DNA from: Wandonia sp964447015
GTDB taxonomy: Bacteria > Bacteroidota > Bacteroidia > Flavobacteriales_D > Crocinitomicaceae
Length of the DNA: 64,000 bases
Reading direction: 5' to 3'
Assembly (NCBI GenBank): GCA_964447015.1
Contig: CAYUQU010000002.1
Coordinates: 58,394-122,393, forward strand
Under the pieces are notes generated by a model that saw only the letters and a program-made list of their open reading frames with translations, was not told where the DNA came from and did not search any database. A program made the translations under genes and the position numbers. This document shows, in pieces, positions 28,347-35,852 of the stretch (position 1 is its first letter; each line of letters starts with the position of its first letter).

Positions 28347-29027
28347 TTATCTCTTTTCAAACAATTCATTTAATGAAAGATAATCTTTGTAAGTATCCAT
28401 ACTTTTCCAAAATCCATGATGCTTAAATGCCACAAGTTCTTTATTCTTAGAAAGTTCAGCTAATACTTCAGTTTCAAAATCGCTATCCTCGCTTAAATAT
28501 GAAAAAATCGCATTGTTTAACACAAAAAACCCTCCATTTACATACTGTTCTAAAATAGGTTTTTCAACGAATGAATTAACTAGGCCATCTTCATTTATGG
28601 AGAGTAAACCAAACTGAAGTGTTGGCTGTACTGCTGTTAAAGTTGCTATTTTAGAATGTGTTTGATGAAACCTTAATAATTCATCAAATTGTATATTTGA
28701 CAATCCATCACCATACGTTAACATAAATGAGGGATATTCCTCCAAAAGATATTGCGCCTTCTTAAGTCTACCACCAGTAGGTGTTTCAGTGCCTGTTTGC
28801 AAAACAGAAATAGTCCGTTCAGAATTCGAATTTCGTTGAGCAAATTCGATGAATTGGTCTTCATTGTTTCCAACTAAAAATAAAAAATTCGAAAATCCTT
28901 GACTAGAAAAATTGTTTACAATATGAAGTAGTAGTTCTTTTCCATGTATAGGAATTAAAGGTTTCGGAACATCGTTAAATTGACCCTTAATTCGTAACCC
29001 CAAACCTCCACAAAGTATGACAACCAT
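28347..29027 (-). CDS. Sugar-1-phosphate nucleotidyltransferase, RfbF-like
   Basis: A 226-residue nucleotidyltransferase. N-terminus MVVILCGGLGLRI with KPLIPI is the NTP-binding loop. LTYGDGLSNI, VNGGFFVL and GFWKSMDT are characteristic of glucose-1-phosphate cytidylyltransferase (RfbF), which makes CDP-glucose from CTP. It is about 30 residues shorter than RfbF of enterics. It lies 2 bases from the RfbG-like dehydratase, as rfbF-rfbG pairs usually do. Base specificity (CTP or another NTP) is inferred only. Confidence 0.72.
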   Translation of the reverse strand: MVVILCGGLGLRIKGQFNDVPKPLIPIHGKELLLHIVNNFSSQGFSNFLFLVGNNEDQFIEFAQRNSNSERTISVLQTGTETPTGGRLKKAQYLLEEYPSFMLTYGDGLSNIQFDELLRFHQTHSKIATLTAVQPTLQFGLLSINEDGLVNSFVEKPILEQYVNGGFFVLNNAIFSYLSEDSDFETEVLAELSKNKELVAFKHHGFWKSMDTYKDYLSLNELFEKR

Positions 29028-29036
29028 ATCAATGAG

Positions 29037-29870
29037 CTATTTTATTGTTTTAATCATTTTGTAATCAATCACGTTGAGGTCGATTAGTTTTTTTAGTGCA
29101 ATATTTGCTTTTAGATGATTAACAAATACGAGATTATCACTGTTTAGATTGGTTACCAAGTTTACTGCTTTTCGGTAAGAATGATTAATTCCGGGTAAAA
29201 CTTTGTCCGTAAGTGAAATGAATTTGGTTTTTGAAAACCCAACTTGATGTAATTTATCAGTAAATGTAAAGTCAGGATAATGCGAAACAGCCCAACCTTT
29301 TTCAAAGTCAGTAAGGAGATTTTGTTCTAGTTCGGATAATGAATTATTTTCTTTGGTGACGAAATAATCAAAAATCAAGCAGACTCCTTCATCTTTCAAT
29401 ATACGATGTGCTTCTTGTACAAATTTCATTTTGTCAGTTGCATGGCACATGCTCTCCATCGCAAAAAACACATCAACAGAATTAGACAGGGTAGACATGT
29501 CCAAATAGCTCTCATTCAAGAAATTAATGCTGCTGTTTTCTTTAATATTTTGTATGTTTTGTTGAGCAAATTCAATCTGTTTATCATGCAAATTAACACC
29601 TATAACTTGAAAGTTTTCATAATTTTCGACTAAATACTTGCAAGTTCCTCCAACACCACAACCCGCATCTACAATTGTGAGTTGTTCATTGTTTTTTGGA
29701 AAGTTTGAAACTAAAAACTTATTCATTTCGAGTTTGGCGAAATCATTTGGTGTATTCTCATCAATGAAATAACCCATATGCATTGCTAACGAAGCAGAAT
29801 TATGCCCATTCATGAATCTAGGTAACCAACTTTCAGTATAATATTTTTTAATTTTAGTCTCGCTAGCCAT
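29037..29870 (-). CDS. SAM-dependent methyltransferase, tocopherol/small-molecule type
   Basis: A 277-residue class I methyltransferase. SAM motif I is VDAGCGVGGTCKYL; AMESMCHATDKMKFVQEAHRIL matches the gamma-tocopherol/sarcosine/RebM group. These methylate small-molecule O, N or C atoms, including sugars in antibiotics. First gene of the five-gene minus-strand run 29870-25849, with a TATCTTTG promoter element at 29897-29904. A sugar O- or N-methyltransferase role is inferred from context. Confidence 0.75.
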   Translation of the reverse strand: MASETKIKKYYTESWLPRFMNGHNSASLAMHMGYFIDENTPNDFAKLEMNKFLVSNFPKNNEQLTIVDAGCGVGGTCKYLVENYENFQVIGVNLHDKQIEFAQQNIQNIKENSSINFLNESYLDMSTLSNSVDVFFAMESMCHATDKMKFVQEAHRILKDEGVCLIFDYFVTKENNSLSELEQNLLTDFEKGWAVSHYPDFTFTDKLHQVGFSKTKFISLTDKVLPGINHSYRKAVNLVTNLNSDNLVFVNHLKANIALKKLIDLNVIDYKMIKTIK

Positions 29871-29896
29871 TAGTAGAAGTAATTTTAGATTGCAAC

Positions 29897-29904
29897 CAAA
29901 GATA
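29897..29904 (-). promoter_or_regulatory. -7 element of the 29870-25849 operon
   Basis: The minus strand reads TATCTTTG, an exact TAnnTTTG match, 26 bases before the methyltransferase ATG. The opposing gene has its own element at 29951-29958, so this 122-base gap is a divergent promoter region. Confidence 0.45.
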
Positions 29905-29950
29905 CAATTTTATTATTTCGATTTACCTTTTTAATTTGCTTCAATTTATA

Positions 29951-29958
29951 TAGATTTG
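29951..29958 (+). promoter_or_regulatory. -7 element of the 29993-32265 operon
   Basis: TAGATTTG matches TAnnTTTG and lies 34 bases before the ATG at 29993. A TTTG at 29935-29938 is closer than the usual -33 spacing. Confidence 0.35.
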
Positions 29959-29992
29959 AAACATATAAAGATATTTCACAACTTCAGTTATT

Positions 29993-30805
29993 ATGGTAAA
30001 TGATTTTTTAAGAATCATCAATTCAAATCAAACAAAATTGTTTTTGGATAAAGCAATTTCCATTTTGTACCACAAAGATTACCCCTTTTGTACTTATTTA
30101 GGAATTAATTATACAAACGAAAAATTGATTAATGTTAAATTTTATATAACAGGATTTAAGAAAATTGATTTTGAACGGATAGAATCAATTTTCCCATATT
30201 CTGAGCAAATACAATCATATTATAACAGATACAAGGAAAGTTTTATATTTGATTACAAAAATATGGGATTATCTTTTGCTTTGAAACAAGATTTACAAGG
30301 CAATCTAAAACATGGGTTTTGTATGCGTGTAAAAGATAAAATGAATCCAAATTTAACTGGTTTTGATTTAGTTACAGAAAATCATGATGTGGATGATTAT
30401 TTTGCAATTGAATCCTCATTTCAAAACTTATATTCAAAATATTATTATGTGATAACAAACAGAAATAATATTAATCAATTGACTGCTAAATTTGATTTCC
30501 CAGTAGACCCAATGAAAATTTTGTTATTTGAATACGCTTCTTTTGGGGAAAACAAAAAGCTCTTAGCGGCACTAAAGAATACTTCAGATGTGGAAGACTA
30601 TCTCCAAAGTAGTAACTCAAAATTCATAAAGCTTCATGAATTTATTAAATCAGAGTTTAATTTCGTCCCTGCTTCACCTGGACTTTATTTGGATAGTAAC
30701 GTTAAATCCATTTATTATTTTGATCAAGGAGAACCAGTTTATTTTAGAGATTCTTTTGCACTTTTGACTATATTAGAAAAACTAAAAAAAGGAATAATTA
30801 GCTAA
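29993..30805 (+). CDS. Unrecognised 270-residue protein of the glycan locus
   Basis: I do not recognise this protein. It is 270 residues, soluble-looking (no signal peptide or membrane helix), and rich in Asn, Lys, Tyr and Phe. The pattern alternates beta strands and helices, with segments such as FCTYLGINYTNEKLINVKFYITG near 33-55 and LKHGFCMRVKDKMNP near 103-117. The coding base composition is strikingly AT-rich, more so than housekeeping genes in the window. It begins an operon with TylF-like (9 bases later) and FkbM-like methyltransferases, so an enzymatic role in the same small-molecule or sugar pathway is plausible. A faint similarity in pattern to ABBA-fold prenyltransferases crossed my mind but is not supported by any motif. 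Confidence 0.6.
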   Translation: MVNDFLRIINSNQTKLFLDKAISILYHKDYPFCTYLGINYTNEKLINVKFYITGFKKIDFERIESIFPYSEQIQSYYNRYKESFIFDYKNMGLSFALKQDLQGNLKHGFCMRVKDKMNPNLTGFDLVTENHDVDDYFAIESSFQNLYSKYYYVITNRNNINQLTAKFDFPVDPMKILLFEYASFGENKKLLAALKNTSDVEDYLQSSNSKFIKLHEFIKSEFNFVPASPGLYLDSNVKSIYYFDQGEPVYFRDSFALLTILEKLKKGIIS

Positions 30806-30814
30806 AAGGTATTA

Positions 30815-31528
30815 ATGCTTATCCAAAGTAACAAAATAATAGAGTTTTTAAATCCTATTAATCTTCAACAACTAGATTCGTATGAAGATTTAATAAAGAT
30901 TAAAAATGACTTTCCGACACATACGTTACTTCCAAAAGATTTTTTTGAAAATATGCTATCTATTGCGCAATCAAATGAGCTAAGTTCTATTGGAGATTGG
31001 GTTCAAATAGGAGTGTGGAAAGGCGGAGGAGCCCTGTTTTTACGGGCTTTGATGGACGATCTGGGTTACAAGACAAATCTTCATTTATATGATACATTTG
31101 AAGGCTGGGTAAAAGAGGATTTACATCATAAAAAAGACTTAGGTTTTATAGAGGCTTTAGGGGATGTAAAAGAAGCGATTAATTCATGTTATTTGAATGA
31201 TGTAACCACTTTGTTTAATCAGTTTGAATTAAACTCGAAGGTGTATTTTAATAAATGTGATATCAATTATATAGAACCACTAGATCTTCCTCAATCAATC
31301 TCTCTACTTCATATCGATGTCGATTTTTTTGAACCTATATATTCATCACTAACTAAATTTTATCCTAATGTAAATAAGGGAGGAATCATCATTGTAGATG
31401 ATTATTATTTAAATTTGGTAAACTGTAAAGAAGCGGTGGATTTATTTATCAAAAAAAATCAACTTGAAAATCAGATTGAGATTTCTCAATTCTCCTCTTT
31501 TTCATTGAAAATTAAAAAACTACACTGA
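30815..31528 (+). CDS. TylF/MycF-family O-methyltransferase
   Basis: A 237-residue methyltransferase of the macrocin O-methyltransferase family. GDWVQIGVWKGGGALFLRAL is the SAM-binding region, LYDTFEGW is a family signature, and HIDVDFFEPIYSSL with IVDDYY supplies the acidic metal-binding residues. TylF/MycF methylate sugar hydroxyls using Mg2+ and SAM, and relatives occur in surface glycan loci. Its stop overlaps the next start by one base (TGATG), indicating coupling. Confidence 0.85.
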   Translation: MLIQSNKIIEFLNPINLQQLDSYEDLIKIKNDFPTHTLLPKDFFENMLSIAQSNELSSIGDWVQIGVWKGGGALFLRALMDDLGYKTNLHLYDTFEGWVKEDLHHKKDLGFIEALGDVKEAINSCYLNDVTTLFNQFELNSKVYFNKCDINYIEPLDLPQSISLLHIDVDFFEPIYSSLTKFYPNVNKGGIIIVDDYYLNLVNCKEAVDLFIKKNQLENQIEISQFSSFSLKIKKLH

Positions 31529-32265
31529 TGTACTTGACTAAGCGGATTATAAATCACCCATTAAATAAAAATCAAACTTTTGAATTTGAATTTTATAGTC
31601 GATATAATCAGGAAATCAATGATTATTTAATTAATGAAATATTTAATGACGAGATATATTCAATTGATCATGTTCAAAAGGCTCCACTGATTATTGATTG
31701 TGGAGCAAACATTGGTTTAAGTTTAATTTATTTTAAGTTAATTAGACCTCAGAGTAAAATAATTGCTTTTGAACCAGACATTGAATCATTTAAAACATTA
31801 AAGAGAAATGTATCGCTACACGGTTTTTTAGATGTTATTCTTTTTAATAAAGCAGTTTCTAACACTAACGAACCAAAGCAGTTGTTTATTCATGATGAAG
31901 ATTCTATAGATACTCCTCCCATTTGTTCACTTTATCAGAATAAATTAACTACTCAGTCATGTCTTGTAGAGTGCGTGAATTTTGGAGAGTTTGTTTCACA
32001 ATTTGATTTAGTTGACTTTCTTAAAATTGATATCGAAGGAGGGGAGAGTGACTTGTTATCAAGTCTAATAGAATCCAAATCTATTCAGCAAATTGAAAAC
32101 ATTACACTTGAATATCATAAATGGGTTAATCAACAATACTCGCAAGAGAATTTCAGGGTAGAGCTCGAAAAAAATGGTTTGAAAAGTAAAGTATTTAAAG
32201 AAGAAAAAGTTTCTGATGAGTATAAGTATACATCAGGTAACATAATTATTAAAGCTCATCGCTGA
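31528..32265 (+). CDS. FkbM-family methyltransferase
   Basis: A 245-residue FkbM-type O-methyltransferase: SAM motif LIIDCGANIGLSLIYF (49-64), acidic loop AFEPD, post-motif FLKIDIEGGE. Family members methylate hydroxyls of polyketides and of sugars in surface glycans. Together with TylF it suggests two O-methyl groups. Its 3' end overlaps the convergent GNAT gene by 17 bases, so no terminator separates the two operons. Confidence 0.85.
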   Translation: MYLTKRIINHPLNKNQTFEFEFYSRYNQEINDYLINEIFNDEIYSIDHVQKAPLIIDCGANIGLSLIYFKLIRPQSKIIAFEPDIESFKTLKRNVSLHGFLDVILFNKAVSNTNEPKQLFIHDEDSIDTPPICSLYQNKLTTQSCLVECVNFGEFVSQFDLVDFLKIDIEGGESDLLSSLIESKSIQQIENITLEYHKWVNQQYSQENFRVELEKNGLKSKVFKEEKVSDEYKYTSGNIIIKAHR

Positions 32266-32878
32266 CTTGCCTAAATAACTGATTAATCGCTAGGCAATTT
32301 AACTCACTAGCCTTTCCCTTTATACGAACTCCGACATAATCATTCGTGTACTTTTGAGCAAAATTATTCAGTTGTTGCGCTTTTTTTATGTAATCTTCTT
32401 TGGTTAAGACATAATATGAAGCTTGCTGATTTTGTTGACCTGGAATTAAACAATAACCTAATTTTTTATTGAATGTGATTGCCTTTTTATTTGAATTTAG
32501 AACTTGCGCAAATGATTTATTGAATAAGTCTATTTTAGTGAATACAGCATTTAACAAACATAAACTAGCAAAAACACTTAAAAAAGGTAATTCTTCACAT
32601 TCTTCTCCAATGAAAACCCCTCCCTCACCATAAGCATCTTCGAAATTTATATTTTTTGCATTGATAACACCATAGTTTTTGCCCTTGTATTGTATTAGGA
32701 AATAGTAATTGTATTTATTGTTTATAGAGTCGAACCACTTCTCTTGCATTTTTTTAGTAATATGTTTTTTGTATAACATATTGTTTTTAACTCCCGTTTG
32801 GTTACGCCAATTTCGAATGATTTCGATATCCTCATATTCGACTCTTTTCAAGGTAACACCATATTGCTCCAAAATCAT
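32249..32878 (-). CDS. GNAT family N-acyltransferase
   Basis: A 209-residue GNAT protein of the RimJ/PseH-like branch: LKRVEYEDIEIIRNWRN at the N-terminus, beta strands FLIQYKGKNYGVINAKNI and GVFIGEE, and an acyl-carrier-binding helix. Such enzymes acylate amino groups of NDP-amino sugars from acetyl-CoA or, in some cases, acyl-ACP. As the last gene of the KASIII-ACP-KASIII-SDR-GT2 operon it is the best candidate to move the acyl group onto an amino sugar (inference). It overlaps the GT2 gene by four bases. The last ~60 residues extend beyond the usual GNAT core. Confidence 0.7.
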   Translation of the reverse strand: MILEQYGVTLKRVEYEDIEIIRNWRNQTGVKNNMLYKKHITKKMQEKWFDSINNKYNYYFLIQYKGKNYGVINAKNINFEDAYGEGGVFIGEECEELPFLSVFASLCLLNAVFTKIDLFNKSFAQVLNSNKKAITFNKKLGYCLIPGQQNQQASYYVLTKEDYIKKAQQLNNFAQKYTNDYVGVRIKGKASELNCLAINQLFRQVSDEL

Positions 32879-33807
32879 AAAACCTCCTTCTGACTATAAT
32901 TCGGCTTATTATTTTGATTTCTATATATTTTACTTAGATATAATGCGATAAAAGCCAAAGTATACATTATTAATCCTGTTGATAACATGATAGTTACAAT
33001 TAAAGACGTGTATCCCTGTACTGTTACATCATAAAATATTTTTTTAATTAGATAATAACAGGCTGTAAAAAATGAAATTATTGATATTGAAAACCCCATT
33101 TTAGAAAGGATCCTTAAAGGTAAATCTGATGTATTTATTATACTAGCGATTGAATACTGAAATAATGAATTAAAATTATATCCAGATTTAAGCTTTTTTG
33201 ATTTCGCATGTTTTAGCTCAAGCTCGGTAAACTCATCAGTATTCCACCTAATTAATTCGTCAATATTAATTTCCGATGATTGACTTTGGCTGATTTTCTC
33301 TCTTAGTCTAAAATTCATTAACCTAAAGCTCGATAACTCTTTAAACTCTGAATTGAAATGTCTAACAAATCCCAAAGTTTTAAATAAAAATCGGATTGTC
33401 AATCTCTTAAAATTATGATTTTTATGTTTAAAAACGCCATAAACGATTTCGGTTGAATTATTATTAATAGTATCAATCATCTTACTGATATCCTCAGGTG
33501 AATGCTGTAAATCATCATCCATTGTAATACAATACTCACCAGAAGCGTTTCTTAAACCACAAAATGTAGCATTATGTTGTCCAAAATTTTTGGATAAAAG
33601 AATTCCTTTTATTAAATTCGGGTGCTTAGCTTTTAGCTCTTTAATTACCTGCCACGAATTATCAGTGCTAAAATCATCTACAAGAATTATTTCAAATAAC
33701 ACTTTTGAATCTTCCATGACATTAATTGTCCTACTTATTAATTCCTCCAAACATGCAGCTGCATTAAATACAGGAACAACAATAGAATATTTTATTTTGG
33801 CGTCCAT
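32875..33807 (-). CDS. Membrane GT2, polyprenyl-phosphate sugar synthase type (GtrB/ArnC/DPM1)
   Basis: A 310-residue GT2 enzyme with an N-terminal GT-A domain (SIVVPVFNAAACLEELI, LVDDFSTDNSW, TMDDDLQHSPED) and two C-terminal membrane helices (about 226-250 and 268-292). This is the architecture of GtrB/ArnC, which make undecaprenyl-phosphate-linked monosaccharides at the inner face of the membrane. The product could feed the TMTC-like GT-C enzyme at 19833-22268. It is coupled to its neighbours (4 bases after the SDR, 4-base overlap with GNAT). Confidence 0.82.
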   Translation of the reverse strand: MDAKIKYSIVVPVFNAAACLEELISRTINVMEDSKVLFEIILVDDFSTDNSWQVIKELKAKHPNLIKGILLSKNFGQHNATFCGLRNASGEYCITMDDDLQHSPEDISKMIDTINNNSTEIVYGVFKHKNHNFKRLTIRFLFKTLGFVRHFNSEFKELSSFRLMNFRLREKISQSQSSEINIDELIRWNTDEFTELELKHAKSKKLKSGYNFNSLFQYSIASIINTSDLPLRILSKMGFSISIISFFTACYYLIKKIFYDVTVQGYTSLIVTIMLSTGLIMYTLAFIALYLSKIYRNQNNKPNYSQKEVL

Positions 33808-33811
33808 AGAA

Positions 33812-34558
33812 TTAGCTTTTTAATGTTAAGCCTCCATCCAATATAATTTCCTGCCCTGTCATCCACCTTGAAGATGATGAAAGCAAAAAGATTATTGCAT
33901 TAGCCACATCTTCTGTTTCACCAAAACCGAAAGGATAATTTTTTTCGTACTCTTCTAGTTTTCCACTATCTGAAGCTTCAATAGTCTGTGTGAAAATTTG
34001 TGTTTTAACCAATGCTGGAGAAACCACGTTACATCTAATTTGCCTTGAGGCCAACTCCAATGCTAAATTGCGACTATAAGCTTCCAATGCCGCCTTAGAA
34101 GAAACATAGATTGAACCACCAAAATAAGGATGCTTGGTTGATATGGATGAAATAAATACAATCGAGGCTGAATTCTTAATCTTATTTTGAGATAATAATG
34201 CCGAATTTAAAAGTACAGGTGCAAAAAAATTGATTTTAAAAACTTCATCTAAGTGCTTTTGCTTGATAAACTTAACTGGTAAAGGATATACAATACCTGC
34301 AGCGTGTACAACTCCATCACAATCCTCAATTTCACTTGCTATTTTACGAATATTATCTTGCTCTGACAAGTCAACAGACAATGCAATGTGAGTCAATCCA
34401 TTTATTGTTGAAAGTTCCGCAATCAAATCTTGTAGTTCCTGTTCACGACGAGCAAGCACCGTTAATTGAACACCTAAGCGTGCCAATTGAACAGCAACTT
34501 GCCTTCCAATCCCAGATGACGCGCCTGTAACCACAATATGTTTGTTATTAAAATCCAT
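33812..34558 (-). CDS. SDR reductase, probable beta-ketoacyl-ACP reductase of the cassette
   Basis: A 248-residue classical SDR: TGASSGIGR (10-18), NAG-equivalent HAAG, catalytic Ser in FISSIS and YVSSK, and a FabG-like C-terminus MTGQEIILDGGLTL. Unlike the SDR at 3413 its catalytic residues are complete. Position 3 bases after KASIII-2 and downstream of the ACP suggests it reduces a beta-ketoacyl-ACP to the 3-hydroxyacyl-ACP; a sugar or other substrate is possible. Confidence 0.8.
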   Translation of the reverse strand: MDFNNKHIVVTGASSGIGRQVAVQLARLGVQLTVLARREQELQDLIAELSTINGLTHIALSVDLSEQDNIRKIASEIEDCDGVVHAAGIVYPLPVKFIKQKHLDEVFKINFFAPVLLNSALLSQNKIKNSASIVFISSISTKHPYFGGSIYVSSKAALEAYSRNLALELASRQIRCNVVSPALVKTQIFTQTIEASDSGKLEEYEKNYPFGFGETEDVANAIIFLLSSSSRWMTGQEIILDGGLTLKS

Positions 34559-34561
34559 TTT

Positions 34562-35614
34562 CTATATTTCGATTAAGTCACACACATGGGGCAAATTCGT
34601 ATACATCAAAGCAGAGCCCCATGAAAAGCCAACACCAAAACCACTTAACAGGAGTTGCTTCTCTCCCTGTAACCTATCTTTCAATTCAGTTACAATAGTC
34701 AGTGGTATGGAAGCCGAACTGGTATTTCCAAATTTCTCTAGAGAGTAAGGTGTTTTTTCAACTGGGAATTTAAGTTTCTTGCGAACCGATTCATTCATCA
34801 ATTTATTTGCCTGATGCATCACCAAATAATCAATATCATCTAATTCAGCAGATGCAAAAGCAAGTAAATCGACCACGTTGGGTTTTACCTCGCGCAATGA
34901 GAAGTTAAACACTTCAACACCGTCAAGTTCCAAATCTCTTTGACATCTAGAAATACCCGGAGAAACTTCTTTTAGCACATACGTATTCTCATCACTTGGG
35001 TGACGTGTTGCTCCACCTCTAATAATAATAGCCTCTTCACCAGAACCGTCACTTTGCAAATTGAAATACATTGACTTTGCTTGCTCATTACGCTGAAGTA
35101 AAGTTGCCGTTCCTGCGTCCCCAAATAAAGGATACGTGCTTTTATCATGATAATTTGTAGATTGAGTCGATTTGTCTCCACACAGTAACAACCCTTTCCT
35201 CATTCCAGAAATTGATAAAAAATTGGATAATACACTCAATCCATAAATATATCCGGAGCAACCTAAATTAATGTCAAATGCCATTGTTGATTTACGCAGA
35301 CCAAGCTTATTTTGCAAAATAATTGAAGTAGCTGGCAGAAAATAATCGGGGGATTGTGAAACAAAAATCACCACATCAATCTCGGACCGATCGATTTTCA
35401 ATTCATCTATAATTTTATTTGCAGATGCAAAGCACATGTCAGAAGTACACGTATTGACATCAGCCACACGTCTTTCTTTAATCCCTGTACCTTGCATAAA
35501 CATTTTCTGCTCTGAAGTAGATATCAAATCATAGTCTTCAGTACGCACCTTACTTTTAGGTACACACGCAGCCAAAGCGATAATTTCAGTATTTTCAATT
35601 TTAAAAATACTCAT
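34562..35614 (-). CDS. 3-oxoacyl-ACP synthase III family protein 2
   Basis: A 350-residue KASIII (FabH-like) thiolase-fold enzyme. The Cys-His-Asn triad is intact: Cys119 (INLGCSGYIYG), His267 (VMHQAN) and Asn297 (FGNTSSAS). FabH-type enzymes condense acyl-CoA with malonyl-ACP. Its ATG overlaps the ACP stop (ATGA), so the two are translationally coupled. It shares overall layout with the first KASIII of the operon but is clearly diverged. This is a pathway-specific copy, not the housekeeping fabH, judged by its context. Confidence 0.86.
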   Translation of the reverse strand: MSIFKIENTEIIALAACVPKSKVRTEDYDLISTSEQKMFMQGTGIKERRVADVNTCTSDMCFASANKIIDELKIDRSEIDVVIFVSQSPDYFLPATSIILQNKLGLRKSTMAFDINLGCSGYIYGLSVLSNFLSISGMRKGLLLCGDKSTQSTNYHDKSTYPLFGDAGTATLLQRNEQAKSMYFNLQSDGSGEEAIIIRGGATRHPSDENTYVLKEVSPGISRCQRDLELDGVEVFNFSLREVKPNVVDLLAFASAELDDIDYLVMHQANKLMNESVRKKLKFPVEKTPYSLEKFGNTSSASIPLTIVTELKDRLQGEKQLLLSGFGVGFSWGSALMYTNLPHVCDLIEI

Positions 35615-35850
35615 TCATTAAGTTTTGTGCCGACTAAGTCATAAAGATCCTGAATTGTCTGAGCGCCTCTTAAATCCGTCCCTGTCAATAAAACATCAAA
35701 TTCATTATCTATAAGCGCAATAATAATTAAAGCGTGCATCGAACTGAAATCTGGTATTTCTCTATAATTTGTTTCAGGTTTCAAACTCCCTGATTCTATA
35801 TCTTCAAATTCATCTTCTAATAACCGTACAAACGTAGTAATATCAATCAT
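35611..35850 (-). CDS. Acyl carrier protein, dedicated to the cassette
   Basis: A 79-residue acidic carrier protein from ATG 35850; a longer reading to 35880 would overlap the upstream KASIII and is not preferred. Four-helix ACP pattern with the phosphopantetheine serine probably Ser37 in DFSSMHAL, a variant of the DSL motif seen in specialised ACPs. It lies between two KASIII genes (2-base gap and 4-base overlap). It would carry the growing short acyl chain for the operon's KASIII and SDR enzymes. Confidence 0.8.
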   Translation of the reverse strand: MIDITTFVRLLEDEFEDIESGSLKPETNYREIPDFSSMHALIIIALIDNEFDVLLTGTDLRGAQTIQDLYDLVGTKLNE

Positions 35851-35852
35851 AG

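Noticed and set aside
29993..30805. Assigning the unknown protein as an ABBA-type prenyltransferase
   Set aside because: Only a vague strand/helix pattern suggested it; no family motif could be identified.
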